DNA of 64,000 bases from assembly GCA_943787175.1 (NCBI GenBank), contig CALSLK010000006.1:1-64000 (forward strand). Direction: 5' to 3'. Origin of the DNA: an uncultured Alphaproteobacteria bacterium. Its GTDB lineage: Bacteria > Pseudomonadota > Alphaproteobacteria > SP197. Shown here in pieces: positions 38,459-47,855 of this stretch. The notes under the pieces were generated by a model that saw only the letters and a list, made by a program, of their open reading frames with translations, was not told the DNA's origin and made no database searches. Each line of letters begins with the position of its first letter. Positions within the stretch are counted from its first letter, which is position 1. Position numbers and translations under genes: made by a program.

Positions 38459-39475
38459 TCACCAGGGCACCTTGTTTGCCAGCATCGTGGCAGGGCTGCG
38501 CCAGAGACGCCGTGCAGCAGCAATTTCGGCGCGCTGATCATAGAGATCGTCGATCACGTCGAGATATCCCGCAGCCATGCGATCAGCCGTGTGGCGGTAG
38601 CCAGCCATCGCCGACTTGTGCCGTTCGTAATGCTGCATCATGCGCCCCAGGGCGGGATGGAAGCTCTGCAGATCGTCAAAGATCTCACCGAACCCGTTGC
38701 AGTACTCCGGCAGCGCCCCGGAATCGCGATAGATCAGCGGCAGGCCACAAAGCGCACCTTCGATGTGATGCATGCCCGCAGGTTCGTTGCGCGAACCCGT
38801 GACATAGACATGATGGCTGGCGAGCTCCCCAGCCAGCGCATCGCCATCAAGCGGCGCGACATGCCGTGCGTTCTCGAAGGCAAATCCCCTGGGCAGGTTG
38901 CCGACATAGGTAAAGGCCAACTTGTCCTTCCAGCTCGGCGTGCCGATCAGGCGGTCGAGTTCCTGATAGACATCGAATCCCTTCATCAGACTTGCACCCC
39001 AGTGGTGCGTGACAAGCCTGAGTGGTCCGCGCCCGTCCCAGGGCTGGTTACGGTCTGCTCGGAAGACACTGGTTTCACCACCGTTCAGCACGACCGACCA
39101 GGGGCCGTGTCGCCAGAGGTCGAGGTCACGCAGCCAGGAAGCGATGAAGACCGTGTGATCGGCAGCGTAGTTGGCGATGCGCAACCGCCGGTTCATGGAT
39201 TTCGTGCCCTTGCGTTCATCACATTCGTTGATGCGATGGATCACCACAGCTTGCGGGTGACGCTTGAGATAGTTCAGGCAGGCGCCGGCGGCAAAGGAGA
39301 TGTTGGAACTGCGCGAGCGCGGATCGGTCATGATCAGGATATCGATGTCATCGTCGCTGAGGTCATAGACGACGGCATCACCCCGGGCTTCCAGCGCGGC
39401 TGCCAATGACTTTGCAAAGCGGTTGCCGCCACCCCAGGCACCGGGCTGCACGTGATAACCAATGGCAACCTTCAC
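38459..39475 (-). CDS. Glycosyltransferase, GT-B fold
   Basis: The 338-aa protein has an N-terminal motif VQPGAWGGGNRFAKSLAAAL and a donor half with YVTGSRNEPAGMHHIEGALC followed by GLPLIYRDSGALPEYC. These match the GT4 donor site with an E-x-x-G-x-x-x-x-E arrangement. It starts with GTG at 39475, overlapping the upstream stop (GTGA). Substrate unknown. Confidence 0.82.
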   Translation of the reverse strand: MKVAIGYHVQPGAWGGGNRFAKSLAAALEARGDAVVYDLSDDDIDILIMTDPRSRSSNISFAAGACLNYLKRHPQAVVIHRINECDERKGTKSMNRRLRIANYAADHTVFIASWLRDLDLWRHGPWSVVLNGGETSVFRADRNQPWDGRGPLRLVTHHWGASLMKGFDVYQELDRLIGTPSWKDKLAFTYVGNLPRGFAFENARHVAPLDGDALAGELASHHVYVTGSRNEPAGMHHIEGALCGLPLIYRDSGALPEYCNGFGEIFDDLQSFHPALGRMMQHYERHKSAMAGYRHTADRMAAGYLDVIDDLYDQRAEIAAARRLWRSPATMLANKVPW

Positions 39476-40626
39476 GACAGACCCATCCGGACCAGGGCTT
39501 CGAGACCGTCATCCATGCGCTTGAGCGGATGATGTTCACAGGTCACCGCACGCGCGGCTTCGCCAAGGTCCTGCGCAAGAACTTGATCACCCAGAATGCG
39601 TTGTACAGATGATGCAATCGCGCGGGGATCACGTGGCGGCACCAGAAGGCAGTGCTCTCCGTCCCGGTAGAGTCCGGGCGACCACAGCCCCTTGATATCG
39701 GTCAGCACGACCGGGCGGCCACATGCCATGGCCTGCAGACAGACGCTGTAACCCGTGGGCTGGAAGACATCCTGCAGGGAAACGACGACAACCGAGGCCT
39801 GGCGATAGAGACGGCGCAGGCCGACATCATCCAACGGGCTCTTGAAGTAGTGTCCCGCCAGCACCGCGACGTTGGGGCGATCAGAGGGCACGTCGACGGG
39901 CAAGCGCGTCACAATACGGACCGGTGCTTCGATGGGAGCAGCAATCAGCGTGGCGTAGTCGCGGCTAGGATCCGAGCCCACGGAGAGGACATAGGGTTCT
40001 TCGGGTACCTCTGTGTCATCGGGGCACCAGAAGTCCGTATCGATCCCGAAGGCATAGACGCTGGTGCGGTCTGGATCGAGGCCATAACGACGGATTGCTT
40101 CTTCCCGGTCGCCGGGCCCGAAGAAACCGATGTGATCGAGGCCCGAGAGCGCATTGCGGACAAACCCACGGCTGAACAGACGCCCGAAGGTCGGCATGCG
40201 ATTCTCGATGTCGGAGAGACCGTGGAACAGGCCAATGGCGAAAGGATGCTCCAGACGATTGCGCATGACATCGCCCAGACTGAGACTGAAATGGTCCGTG
40301 AAACTCACCAGAACCTCGGAATCACGCCAATCCGAATTCAGTTCCGAAAGCACATGCTGACGCCGGGAAAGCCCGGTGAATCGGCTCAGCACACGCTCAT
40401 GAAGATGGGCAACCTGGCCGATCACGCCCTGATAGGGCGCATCGGTCTGCTGGAACCTGGCGTCGTAACCCCGTTCGACCAGCCCGAGGAAACCATAGAA
40501 AAAGTCACGCGGCGACAGCCCTTCGGCCATATCAGCAAGGCGTGCGTCAAACCGACCCTTGGTCAAGCACTGGATCCGGGCCTTGCCGCGGCCCAACCGC
40601 GATGCGGCCTGTGGTGGAACCCTCAC
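39472..40626 (-). CDS. Glycosyltransferase family 4
   Basis: The 384-aa GT-B enzyme has a donor half with VLSVGSDPSRDYATLI, PTGYSVCLQAMACGRPVVLT and a LVPPRDPRAIASSVQRIL helix typical of GT4. The N-terminal half is family-divergent. A GTG start at 40626 overlaps the epimerase stop. Substrate unknown. Confidence 0.86.
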   Translation of the reverse strand: MRVPPQAASRLGRGKARIQCLTKGRFDARLADMAEGLSPRDFFYGFLGLVERGYDARFQQTDAPYQGVIGQVAHLHERVLSRFTGLSRRQHVLSELNSDWRDSEVLVSFTDHFSLSLGDVMRNRLEHPFAIGLFHGLSDIENRMPTFGRLFSRGFVRNALSGLDHIGFFGPGDREEAIRRYGLDPDRTSVYAFGIDTDFWCPDDTEVPEEPYVLSVGSDPSRDYATLIAAPIEAPVRIVTRLPVDVPSDRPNVAVLAGHYFKSPLDDVGLRRLYRQASVVVVSLQDVFQPTGYSVCLQAMACGRPVVLTDIKGLWSPGLYRDGEHCLLVPPRDPRAIASSVQRILGDQVLAQDLGEAARAVTCEHHPLKRMDDGLEALVRMGLS

Positions 40627-41600
40627 GCGAACTCCTGTCTGTACCAGTCGGTCATGCGGCGGATGCCCTCTTCAAAGCTGAGCGATGGTTTGAAGCCCGG
40701 AACGGCCTGCATGAGACGCGTGGGATCGCTGCTCTTCACAAACCGGCCTTCTGGCTTGCTGGTATCGGCAATCAGCTCCGGTGAACGTCCGGCGACACGA
40801 CAGATCGTTTCGACCAGTTCGCGAACGGTGACGGTTTCCGCCAGACCGATGTTCACCGGCCCATCGGTCCAGCCCGCTTCAACCAGACTGCGCATGATCG
40901 CCGCGCAATCGCTGGCATGGAGGTAGGTGCGGCGTTGTTCGCCCGAACCCCACATGATGACGGGGTCTTCGCCGTCCATGACCTTCTTCACCAGCATGGG
41001 AATGGCCTGACTGCTGTTGCCTGCCCAGGCATAACGTTCACCAAAGATGTTGAACGGCCGCACGAGGGTCATGGGAATGCCGGTCTCGCGCGCGACCACA
41101 AGGGCTTTCTGTTCGAGGAACCGTTTGGCCCAGCCATAACCCCAGTTCGCCATTTCCGGTTCACCGTCAAACAGCGGCAACTCGCCCACGGTGTCGGGTC
41201 CATCATCGCGATGCACACAGGAAGACGAGGTGATCAGCACATGGTCGGGACGCTGTCGCGCGACGGCAACAAGCACGTTGTTGGTGATGGCTTCGTTATG
41301 CGCCAGGATTTCCCAGTGACGTCCCGCACCATGACCGACCCCAAAGGCACGGCTGGCGAGGTGAAACACGATCTCACAGCCTTCCAGCGCATCAAGGGCG
41401 CTTCCCGCCTGTTCCAGATCGACCTCTCGGATCTCGATGGCCTCAGCCTGATGGGCAAGGTTGGCGCGCCGGCCCTTGGAGAAGTCGTCCACGACAACAA
41501 CGCTCGCACCTCGTGCGACCAGGTCATCGACCAGAAACGAACCGATCAGGCCCCCGCCGCCCGTGATGGCGCAGGTCCTTCCCTGGAGGGAACCACTCAT
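40623..41600 (-). CDS. NAD-dependent sugar epimerase/dehydratase (extended SDR)
   Basis: The 325-aa SDR protein has the nucleotide-binding motif ITGGGGLIGSFLVDDLVARG and active-site elements SSSCVHRD and YGWAKRFLEQK (YxxxK). The segment VRPFNIFGERYAWAGNSSQA is typical of nucleotide-sugar epimerases. The exact reaction (4-epimerase, 4,6-dehydratase or reductase) cannot be read. It overlaps both neighbours by four bases. Confidence 0.88.
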   Translation of the reverse strand: MSGSLQGRTCAITGGGGLIGSFLVDDLVARGASVVVVDDFSKGRRANLAHQAEAIEIREVDLEQAGSALDALEGCEIVFHLASRAFGVGHGAGRHWEILAHNEAITNNVLVAVARQRPDHVLITSSSCVHRDDGPDTVGELPLFDGEPEMANWGYGWAKRFLEQKALVVARETGIPMTLVRPFNIFGERYAWAGNSSQAIPMLVKKVMDGEDPVIMWGSGEQRRTYLHASDCAAIMRSLVEAGWTDGPVNIGLAETVTVRELVETICRVAGRSPELIADTSKPEGRFVKSSDPTRLMQAVPGFKPSLSFEEGIRRMTDWYRQEFA

Positions 41601-42967
41601 GCCGCTACAAGCTCCTCGGCCAGATTAGTGAAACGCCGGCCCCAGGGCTCATCAAAGGGCTCCACGATGACATCGGTTGCCCTGCGCAACCTCTCGCAGG
41701 CAGCGTCATCGCCGGACAGGGCAACAAGGGATGGCAGAGCATCGAGCATGGCCTGGCGGCTGCGCGCCACCATCACGCCCGGCATGTCATACAGCGCATC
41801 AAAGTGCACGCTGGGCATGGCGATGCGCAGGTGCTCGGCCTCCTGGAGCTCATCTTCGGGCAGGAAGCACAGAACCGGATGTCCGAGACGGGCGGCTTCC
41901 ACAATGATCGTCGAAAGCGGAGAAACCAGCGCGTCGATATGGCAGAGCAGGTCACGGGTTTCACGGTAGTCCGGCAGGGACTTCTCGAGATTGCCCGCCT
42001 TGACCTGTTCGAGATAACCCCGCATCGAACGTTCCAGGCGAACATGCCTCCAGGGTTCATCGATGATCCGGTGCCCGTCCTGACCACCATTGCCCCACGG
42101 ATGCGGTCGATAGAGCAGAACCGTATCGGGCAGAGTGCCGGATTCGATCATGGCCTCGATTGCCTTGAGGTGACTGAACTCATCGGTTTCCTTGCTGGAT
42201 CCCGCATACAGCAGGATGCGTTTTGCAGGGTCGATATCGTAGGCAGCACAGAACGCCGCACGGTCGAGACGTGGCGGCTCGCGGTAGACTTCAAACTGCG
42301 CGGCACCGAACCGGCGGATACGATCAATCGGCATGTTCATGTAACGCAACGTGTGTTCCTCGGTCTGCTCGCCCCAGACGAGCAAAAGATCGGGATGGCC
42401 GACAACCGCCTGTTTGCTCGAGGGGTTGTCCCAGGAGTTCATGACCAGCACATGGGGCAACCCGCGGCGGCGGCATGTCTGCACGACATCGTTGATGAAG
42501 AGTCCGTTCAGAACCGTGGGATGCACGACGAGATCTGGCTGATGGCGATCCAGTAGTGTTTCCAGGGCACGGTTGGGATGCGCGTCAAGACGGTGGTACT
42601 GGAACCAGGTGAAGAGCTGGCGCAGACCGGGCAGGGCCAGGGTCTGATAGAGCAGACGCCCTTTCCAGGACTGGGCGTTGCGATAGATGTGGCGTACGGC
42701 ACGGAACTGCCGGCCCGGCCGCAGACGCAGGCGGTCCACGGTGAAGAGTTCGCTCCAGAGACGCGCCCGCTTGGGTTCGACATCCAGCAGTTCGTAATCG
42801 GCACCATGCAGGTCCAGCGTCTCCGGCTCCACCGGACCCATGCGCTGGTTCGAAGGATCCAAAAAGACGAACTCGACATCATGCCTGGCGGCCAGATCGG
42901 CAAACGCAGCACTCATCACGAAGTGACGCACGACCAGATCAGCATCGATGAACACCAGAACCTTCAC
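41597..42967 (-). CDS. GT-B surface-carbohydrate protein (CDP-glycerol transferase-like)
   Basis: The 456-aa protein begins VKVLVFIDADLVVRHFVMSA. The C-terminal half includes TVLLYRPHPWGNGGQD and DALVSPLSTIIVEAARLGHP, reminiscent of capsule/teichoic-type GT-B polymerases. GTG at 42967 overlaps the stop of the CMP-sugar synthetase gene (GTGA), which I prefer over a start at 42988. No substrate can be assigned, but the position suggests use of the CMP-nonulosonate made next door. Confidence 0.65.
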   Translation of the reverse strand: MKVLVFIDADLVVRHFVMSAAFADLAARHDVEFVFLDPSNQRMGPVEPETLDLHGADYELLDVEPKRARLWSELFTVDRLRLRPGRQFRAVRHIYRNAQSWKGRLLYQTLALPGLRQLFTWFQYHRLDAHPNRALETLLDRHQPDLVVHPTVLNGLFINDVVQTCRRRGLPHVLVMNSWDNPSSKQAVVGHPDLLLVWGEQTEEHTLRYMNMPIDRIRRFGAAQFEVYREPPRLDRAAFCAAYDIDPAKRILLYAGSSKETDEFSHLKAIEAMIESGTLPDTVLLYRPHPWGNGGQDGHRIIDEPWRHVRLERSMRGYLEQVKAGNLEKSLPDYRETRDLLCHIDALVSPLSTIIVEAARLGHPVLCFLPEDELQEAEHLRIAMPSVHFDALYDMPGVMVARSRQAMLDALPSLVALSGDDAACERLRRATDVIVEPFDEPWGRRFTNLAEELVAA

Positions 42968-43683
42968 GCGGTGTCCCTGCGCTCCCAATCCATGAGGAAT
43001 TCGACCAGTGCGATGTCGAACTCGGTATCAATGCTGATGAAATGGCCAGGTGTCACCAGACCGCGCGTACGCGCTCCCATGATCGTTTTCTGGTCCACCA
43101 GACAGGAGCGGGTGATGGCATAGGCAAGTCCGTTGCGATGGTAGACCGGCTTGAGCTGCTGGCGTGCGATGATGGCCGCGCCACCGGGATCGTTGAAGTC
43201 CAGCCGGTCCTCATCAATGGCAAGCTGCTTGAGCGGATGCGCCTTGCTGTCGGTTTCCGAAACCGTCCAGCAGGCATCCCAGTCGCCATCAACCAGAGCG
43301 GCGACCGTGTCGGCTACATGTTCGGCCCGGCGCAAGGGTGAGGTCGGCTGGAGCATCACGACGACATCGTAGGTGACGCCGTCATGGGCTTCGCTGGCGT
43401 GCAGGGCATGGTGCAACACGTCCCAGTCACCGATACGGTCGCCGGAGATGTCTTCAGGCCGGCGGAACGGTGCGGCAAGACCACTTTCTTCGGCCATGGC
43501 GGCGATCTCGTCGTGATCGGTCGACACCACGGCACGGTCGAGCCAGTCGAGTTCAGCACAGAGATGGCCGACCCGGGCGACCATGGGAACACCACCCACC
43601 GGTCGCAGGTTCTTGAGACGGATACCTTTGCTGCCTCCCCGCGCCGGGCACACAGCCAGAATGCGGCGACCGTCCCAGGTCAT
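42964..43683 (-). CDS. neuA: CMP-nonulosonate (acylneuraminate) cytidylyltransferase
   Basis: This enzyme activates a nonulosonic acid with CTP. The 239-aa protein has the signature CPARGGSKGIRLKNLRPVGG, then AVVSTDHDEIAAMAEESG and VVMLQPTSPLRRAEHV, all typical of NeuA/PseF/LegF enzymes. Which sugar is used (neuraminate, legionaminate, pseudaminate or Kdn) cannot be settled from the sequence. It is coupled by overlaps to both neighbours and partners with the NeuB fusion at 45178. Confidence 0.9.
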   Translation of the reverse strand: MTWDGRRILAVCPARGGSKGIRLKNLRPVGGVPMVARVGHLCAELDWLDRAVVSTDHDEIAAMAEESGLAAPFRRPEDISGDRIGDWDVLHHALHASEAHDGVTYDVVVMLQPTSPLRRAEHVADTVAALVDGDWDACWTVSETDSKAHPLKQLAIDEDRLDFNDPGGAAIIARQQLKPVYHRNGLAYAITRSCLVDQKTIMGARTRGLVTPGHFISIDTEFDIALVEFLMDWERRDTA

Positions 43684-44549
43684 GCCGCGACAGCCTCGAT
43701 GATGATGGTGTCGGTCGTGCCCTGAGCCTCAAGCGCAGCGCGGTAGGCAAGATCAGTGGTGCCGAACAGCTCGCGGAAACGCGCATTGCCGCCTGGTTTT
43801 CCCGCAGACAACCACTGGAGATGATTCTCGATGCCATATCGCTGATGCGGAATCGAAGTGCGTACAACAAAGCCACTGTGCTTGAGCACGCGTTCCAGGG
43901 ATGGCGCGGAGTAAACGAAGGGATGCTGCCGCTGGAAGTAGAATGCCTGATAGTCGGCGTTCTCGTAGAGCGTCAGCAGTGGGTCATGGAGGCACGGCAC
44001 CTCGATCAGGAGCGACCCGCCCTCGGCGAGCAGACTGCGGGCTTCAGCCAGGAACACATCGGGCTCGGGAATGTGCTCGAAAACATGGAACAGCATGACG
44101 AGGTCAAACCGCTCTCCGCCCGCACGTGCTTCCTCGATTCCGTCATACTGCGTCAGCCACGACAGGCGGTCCCGGTCCGGCCGGGTATTCTGGTCCGGTT
44201 CAATGGCGGCATACCGGCTTGCCGGAACCGCATTCTGAGCAAGTTCGAGAAACGCAGCATTGGCCGCACCGATTTCCAGCACTCCCCCACCGTCCGGGAT
44301 CAGGTGCTGCACCTTCTGCAGGCGCGCCTCGAGACCTCCGGAGTTCTTCGCATAGGCCTGAAGGCCCAGCTTTTCCGACCGGCGCTCATAGGCGGCATAG
44401 TCCATGACCGGCATAGGGTCGAGAACGGCGAAGTCGCCCTGCTCGTTGATGTAGACGTTGATTTGGGGGTCATCCTGAACACCCGAGCGCAACAGGGTGT
44501 AGGTATCCTGATCGAGCGGCCGGGTCAGGCGTGCAGGATCAAGAGTCAT
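43680..44549 (-). CDS. SAM-dependent methyltransferase (class I)
   Basis: The 289-aa protein has motif I VLEIGAANAAFLELAQNA and then DLVMLFHVFEHIPEPDVFLA and LLAEGGSLLIEVPCLHDP. The layout resembles sugar C-/O-methyltransferases (Methyltransf_23 type). It sits between the HAD phosphatase and the CMP-sugar synthetase and might methylate the nonulosonate or, more speculatively, the phosphoramidate group. Confidence 0.87.
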   Translation of the reverse strand: MTLDPARLTRPLDQDTYTLLRSGVQDDPQINVYINEQGDFAVLDPMPVMDYAAYERRSEKLGLQAYAKNSGGLEARLQKVQHLIPDGGGVLEIGAANAAFLELAQNAVPASRYAAIEPDQNTRPDRDRLSWLTQYDGIEEARAGGERFDLVMLFHVFEHIPEPDVFLAEARSLLAEGGSLLIEVPCLHDPLLTLYENADYQAFYFQRQHPFVYSAPSLERVLKHSGFVVRTSIPHQRYGIENHLQWLSAGKPGGNARFRELFGTTDLAYRAALEAQGTTDTIIIEAVAA

Positions 44550-45181
44550 GCCGCTTCCCTGGATGCCAGATCGAGGTGCCTACCCAGAAACGCGCAACCC
44601 GCGTCGGCCGGTTGTCCATAAAGCTCGCTCGCATCATCCGCCACGCGCAGGAAGGCACAATCGACCGCTGTGGCGGCCTCTGCGTCGCTGTCGCCATCTC
44701 CGATGACGGCAAGCTGGGAGGCCTCAAGGCCATGCTTCTGCATGATGGAACGCAGGGTGTCGGCCTTGGCGGACGGCGATCCGTTGATATCGGCGAAGTG
44801 CCGGTCAAAACCGGTTTCGCGCATCATCGCCAGGAGCGCGTCACGCGGCGTCCCAGAGCTCAGGTGCAAGGTCAGTCCCTGACCGCGTAACAGATCAAGC
44901 AACGCATCGGTCACGCCTTCCTTGAGAAGTGCGACAATCCGTTCGTGGCACAGTGTGCTGTAGCGCGCGATCAGCACATCGGCATCGCCGCTGGCGGGCA
45001 GGCGCGCGACAAGTTCGCCGAACACGCGGTAGCGGTCGCGCGTGGGGTCGGCGTCCAGCATGGAGGCAATGATCTCACCTGCGCCGTCGATGCCCTCGAC
45101 ACAGGCAAAGAAAGCGTCACGCTTGACGTCGTTTGAAGGCACCAGCGTGCCGTCCAGGTCAAAGACCAGGTGGCTGATCAT
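44546..45181 (-). CDS. HAD-family phosphatase
   Basis: The 211-aa HAD hydrolase has motif I FDLDGTLVPSNDVKRDAFF, motif II LSSGTPRDAL and motif III/IV GDGDSDAEAATAVDC. In a nonulosonate cluster such an enzyme may remove the 9-phosphate made when NeuB-type enzymes use a phosphorylated hexose (as in Kdn synthesis); this is inference. It overlaps the NeuB fusion gene and the methyltransferase by ATGA on both sides. Confidence 0.87.
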   Translation of the reverse strand: MISHLVFDLDGTLVPSNDVKRDAFFACVEGIDGAGEIIASMLDADPTRDRYRVFGELVARLPASGDADVLIARYSTLCHERIVALLKEGVTDALLDLLRGQGLTLHLSSGTPRDALLAMMRETGFDRHFADINGSPSAKADTLRSIMQKHGLEASQLAVIGDGDSDAEAATAVDCAFLRVADDASELYGQPADAGCAFLGRHLDLASREAA

Positions 45182-46737
45182 TCTGCCGCCTGGGCTCCAT
45201 CGGCAAGCTGGAAACGGCCCCAGTGATCGACCACGGTCTTGCGCTCCGAGCGTTCCATCGCCTGGATCTTCGGATCGCGATAGACCGAATCGTTGTTGTA
45301 ATGGGTCGTCGAGATCTCCTCGAAAACACAGCCGGTCTCGGTCCAGAAGCGGTGCCAGACGCCGGGCAGAACCAGCAGCGTGTCGCCGGGCTGGAGCAGG
45401 CGATGGCGACCGTCCAGTTCACTGTGAAGCTCGCCGCACAGAACATGGAAGGTCTCTTCCTTGCGCTTGTGGTAGTGCGAGGGATGACCCTGACCGGCAA
45501 GCTGGATCAGCACCTTCTTGCAGTATTCACGGTTGATGCAGTTGACGATGACCACGCCGGTCTCGCGGAATGCCCCGGGTCCGTAATGGTGCGAGTACTC
45601 CACCTCGAACTCGCTGCCCAGTTCGACCCGCGCCTTGTTGAGCAGACCCTTGACCTCGTGCACCGCCTGCTTGAGCACATGCACATCGGAACGTTCGGGC
45701 ATGGAGATGGCATCAAGCGCCAGGGTGGCATCGGCCTTGATCGCCTTGGTCGTGACGATCTCGTTGCTCCACTGTCCACTTTCCAGGCCACCTTCAGCAT
45801 AGGGGAAGGCAAAGTAGACATCATCGCGAGAAACCGCGTGGCCTGCTTCAAGATCATGCCGGGCAAACACACCGCGGCTCAATCCGGCAATCGCGACGGC
45901 TTCATCCTCACTGGGTGCCTGGCGTTCATCCAGGCCCAGCAGGGTCTGTGCCTTCTTCCAGGCCGTGATCCAGGCGTCGACCTCATCGGGATTGGAGGAA
46001 TAGGCGTTGAGCGTGATGGTGTCAGTCGGCACACCGACATGGCGCTCGAACATGCGCGCACCCTTGGCGAGTGCGAGACCCACCGGCATCGTGTCTGCCG
46101 GGTTCTCATGGGTCGACCAGCCGACCGTGCGACCGCCGAAGCGTTCGATCATCATGGCGATGTTGTTGAGATGGCACATGGAATCGGGTGTGGGATAGAC
46201 CGAGACGCAATGCATGAGCGCAAAGTCCGCACCACGATGACCCAGAAAGCTGACCAACGCGTCCATATCCGACTGCAAGAGGCCACCGGTCGAGGCAATC
46301 ACCGGACGGGCGGAGGCGGCAATCCGTTCCAGAAGCGGCCAGTCCTTGGCTGAGCAGCTCGCCACCTTGATGATGTCGAAACCCATCTCCTCGATCACGC
46401 CAACCGAGGCCTCGTCGAACGGAGTACAGGCCGCCATCATGCCCTGGGCACGCACCTCATCGAGCAATGCCTGGAACCCGTCTCGGTCCAGCCGGGTCGA
46501 AAGAAACCGCGGCACATGTTTGTTGTCGCTGGATTGCAGATGGCTGGGATGAATGAAGGTGTCGAGATCGCGGAACTGGAACTTGATGACCCCCCGAACA
46601 CCATGGCGGGCCACGACCGCACCATGCTCACGGATCACGCGTTTGCCGTGCTCGATGTCGCCCTGATGGTTATTGGCGAGGTCGAGAACAAACAGGTCCT
46701 TGAAATCAAAGGGTTTTTCGTCATGCGGAGGAGTCAT
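45178..46737 (-). CDS. neuB: Nonulosonate synthase (NeuB family) fused to a cupin domain
   Basis: Residues about 12-260 are a NeuB TIM barrel (FVLDLANNHQGDIEHGKRVI, KVASCSAKDWPLLERIAASA, GRTVGWSTHENPADTMPVGL), which condenses PEP with a hexose or hexosamine. Residues about 280-345 resemble the SAF antifreeze-like domain (SRGVFARHDLEAGHAVSRDD). Residues about 395-505 are a cupin (GHPSHYHKRKEETFHVLCGE, LPGVWHRFWTETGCVFEEIS) that resembles D-lyxose-isomerase-type cupins. Plain NeuB is about 340-350 aa; this one is 519. The cupin may isomerise the precursor sugar or act as a lectin-like lid. It starts the nonulosonate sub-operon. Confidence 0.88.
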   Translation of the reverse strand: MTPPHDEKPFDFKDLFVLDLANNHQGDIEHGKRVIREHGAVVARHGVRGVIKFQFRDLDTFIHPSHLQSSDNKHVPRFLSTRLDRDGFQALLDEVRAQGMMAACTPFDEASVGVIEEMGFDIIKVASCSAKDWPLLERIAASARPVIASTGGLLQSDMDALVSFLGHRGADFALMHCVSVYPTPDSMCHLNNIAMMIERFGGRTVGWSTHENPADTMPVGLALAKGARMFERHVGVPTDTITLNAYSSNPDEVDAWITAWKKAQTLLGLDERQAPSEDEAVAIAGLSRGVFARHDLEAGHAVSRDDVYFAFPYAEGGLESGQWSNEIVTTKAIKADATLALDAISMPERSDVHVLKQAVHEVKGLLNKARVELGSEFEVEYSHHYGPGAFRETGVVIVNCINREYCKKVLIQLAGQGHPSHYHKRKEETFHVLCGELHSELDGRHRLLQPGDTLLVLPGVWHRFWTETGCVFEEISTTHYNNDSVYRDPKIQAMERSERKTVVDHWGRFQLADGAQAAE

Positions 46738-46772
46738 GGGTTTTCCAGATTCTAAGCGTAAACGGCGTTGGA

Positions 46773-47852
46773 TCAGTCAAGAGCAGCCATACTGTAACCG
46801 GCTGAGCGGTCAATGCGTACGGTCCGGCCTTGCGCCTGGGAACGATGCGCGGCAGCAACCACCAGCATGGTGTCGAGACCACGTTCCAGCGATATGGGGC
46901 TGGCAGAGCCGGTTTTCGATGCCAGGGCATCTTCAATGTGACGCAGTTCGCGGATGAAGTCGTCCGGACGGGTCTTCGTGACCACCGTTGCCTCGCCACC
47001 ATCGGGGGCATAGGCATCCTTGCCGGGCTCGAAACCGCAACGCCATTCCCCACCGCTGTCGCTGCCCTGGGCACGCGCCCATTTGCGCGGCGGCTTGGTC
47101 ACAACGTCCTGTACGACCCGCCCGCAGAAGCCGGTCTGCGTTGTCAGGTTGAGCAGGCAGAGCCGGTCATAATCGGCGCCACCATCGGTGACGTAGTCCA
47201 GCCTGGCCTGGACTTCGACAACGCCACCATGACCGGCAGCATGCGCGAAGTGTTGCCACAGATTGGCGGCGTGGGAATGCTCGCCGCTGGCGCCGCCACC
47301 GCGCTTCCAGAAGCCCAGATAGGTATCGGTCGGGCCATCAAGCCAGGGGTGTGCTGCAAAGATGCCGCCCCAGTGCTCGCGGAACTCGACATCGAGTGTT
47401 TCGAGCGTGCCGAAGGCGCCGGCAGCCAGGGCATCGGTCATCAGGCTGCTGGCCTCGCCCACGACATGGTCATAGCCGGTAAAGGCAACCACGCCGGCAG
47501 CCTCTGCCTCGGCGTGAAGCTCGGCCAGACCTTCCAGATCGGGCGTCGAAAGCGGCTTTTCGATCAGCAGCGCGGCAGGATTCTCCGCGATGGCTTCACG
47601 CGCCAGGCCGACATGGTGGTCGGGCGGCGTGCCGATCATGATCAGGTCATAACCACCCACGGGCGCATCACCGGCAACGTGCTGGCCGATGGCTTCGTCC
47701 CATGCGCCATAACGTGCGGGATAAATCTCCTCGCGCATGCGCTTGAGCGCCGCCGGGTCGATATCGACGACATCGACCTGCCAGTCGAGACGCCGCGAGG
47801 CATTCGCCAGATGGTTGCCGATCGAACCGGCACCGAAAATCTTCACCTTCAC
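46773..47852 (-). CDS. Gfo/Idh/MocA-family oxidoreductase
   Basis: The Rossmann motif is IFGAGSIGNHLANASRRL, the family motif EKPL is at LLIEKPLSTPDL, and a GGxxxxHSHAANLWQHF-like segment follows, where the expected H is present. The 359-aa enzyme probably oxidises or reduces a sugar hydroxyl. It starts with GTG at 47852 and lies between the CysC-like kinase and the NeuB fusion, so it could supply either branch. Confidence 0.85.
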   Translation of the reverse strand: MKVKIFGAGSIGNHLANASRRLDWQVDVVDIDPAALKRMREEIYPARYGAWDEAIGQHVAGDAPVGGYDLIMIGTPPDHHVGLAREAIAENPAALLIEKPLSTPDLEGLAELHAEAEAAGVVAFTGYDHVVGEASSLMTDALAAGAFGTLETLDVEFREHWGGIFAAHPWLDGPTDTYLGFWKRGGGASGEHSHAANLWQHFAHAAGHGGVVEVQARLDYVTDGGADYDRLCLLNLTTQTGFCGRVVQDVVTKPPRKWARAQGSDSGGEWRCGFEPGKDAYAPDGGEATVVTKTRPDDFIRELRHIEDALASKTGSASPISLERGLDTMLVVAAAHRSQAQGRTVRIDRSAGYSMAALD

Positions 47853-47855
47853 GCG

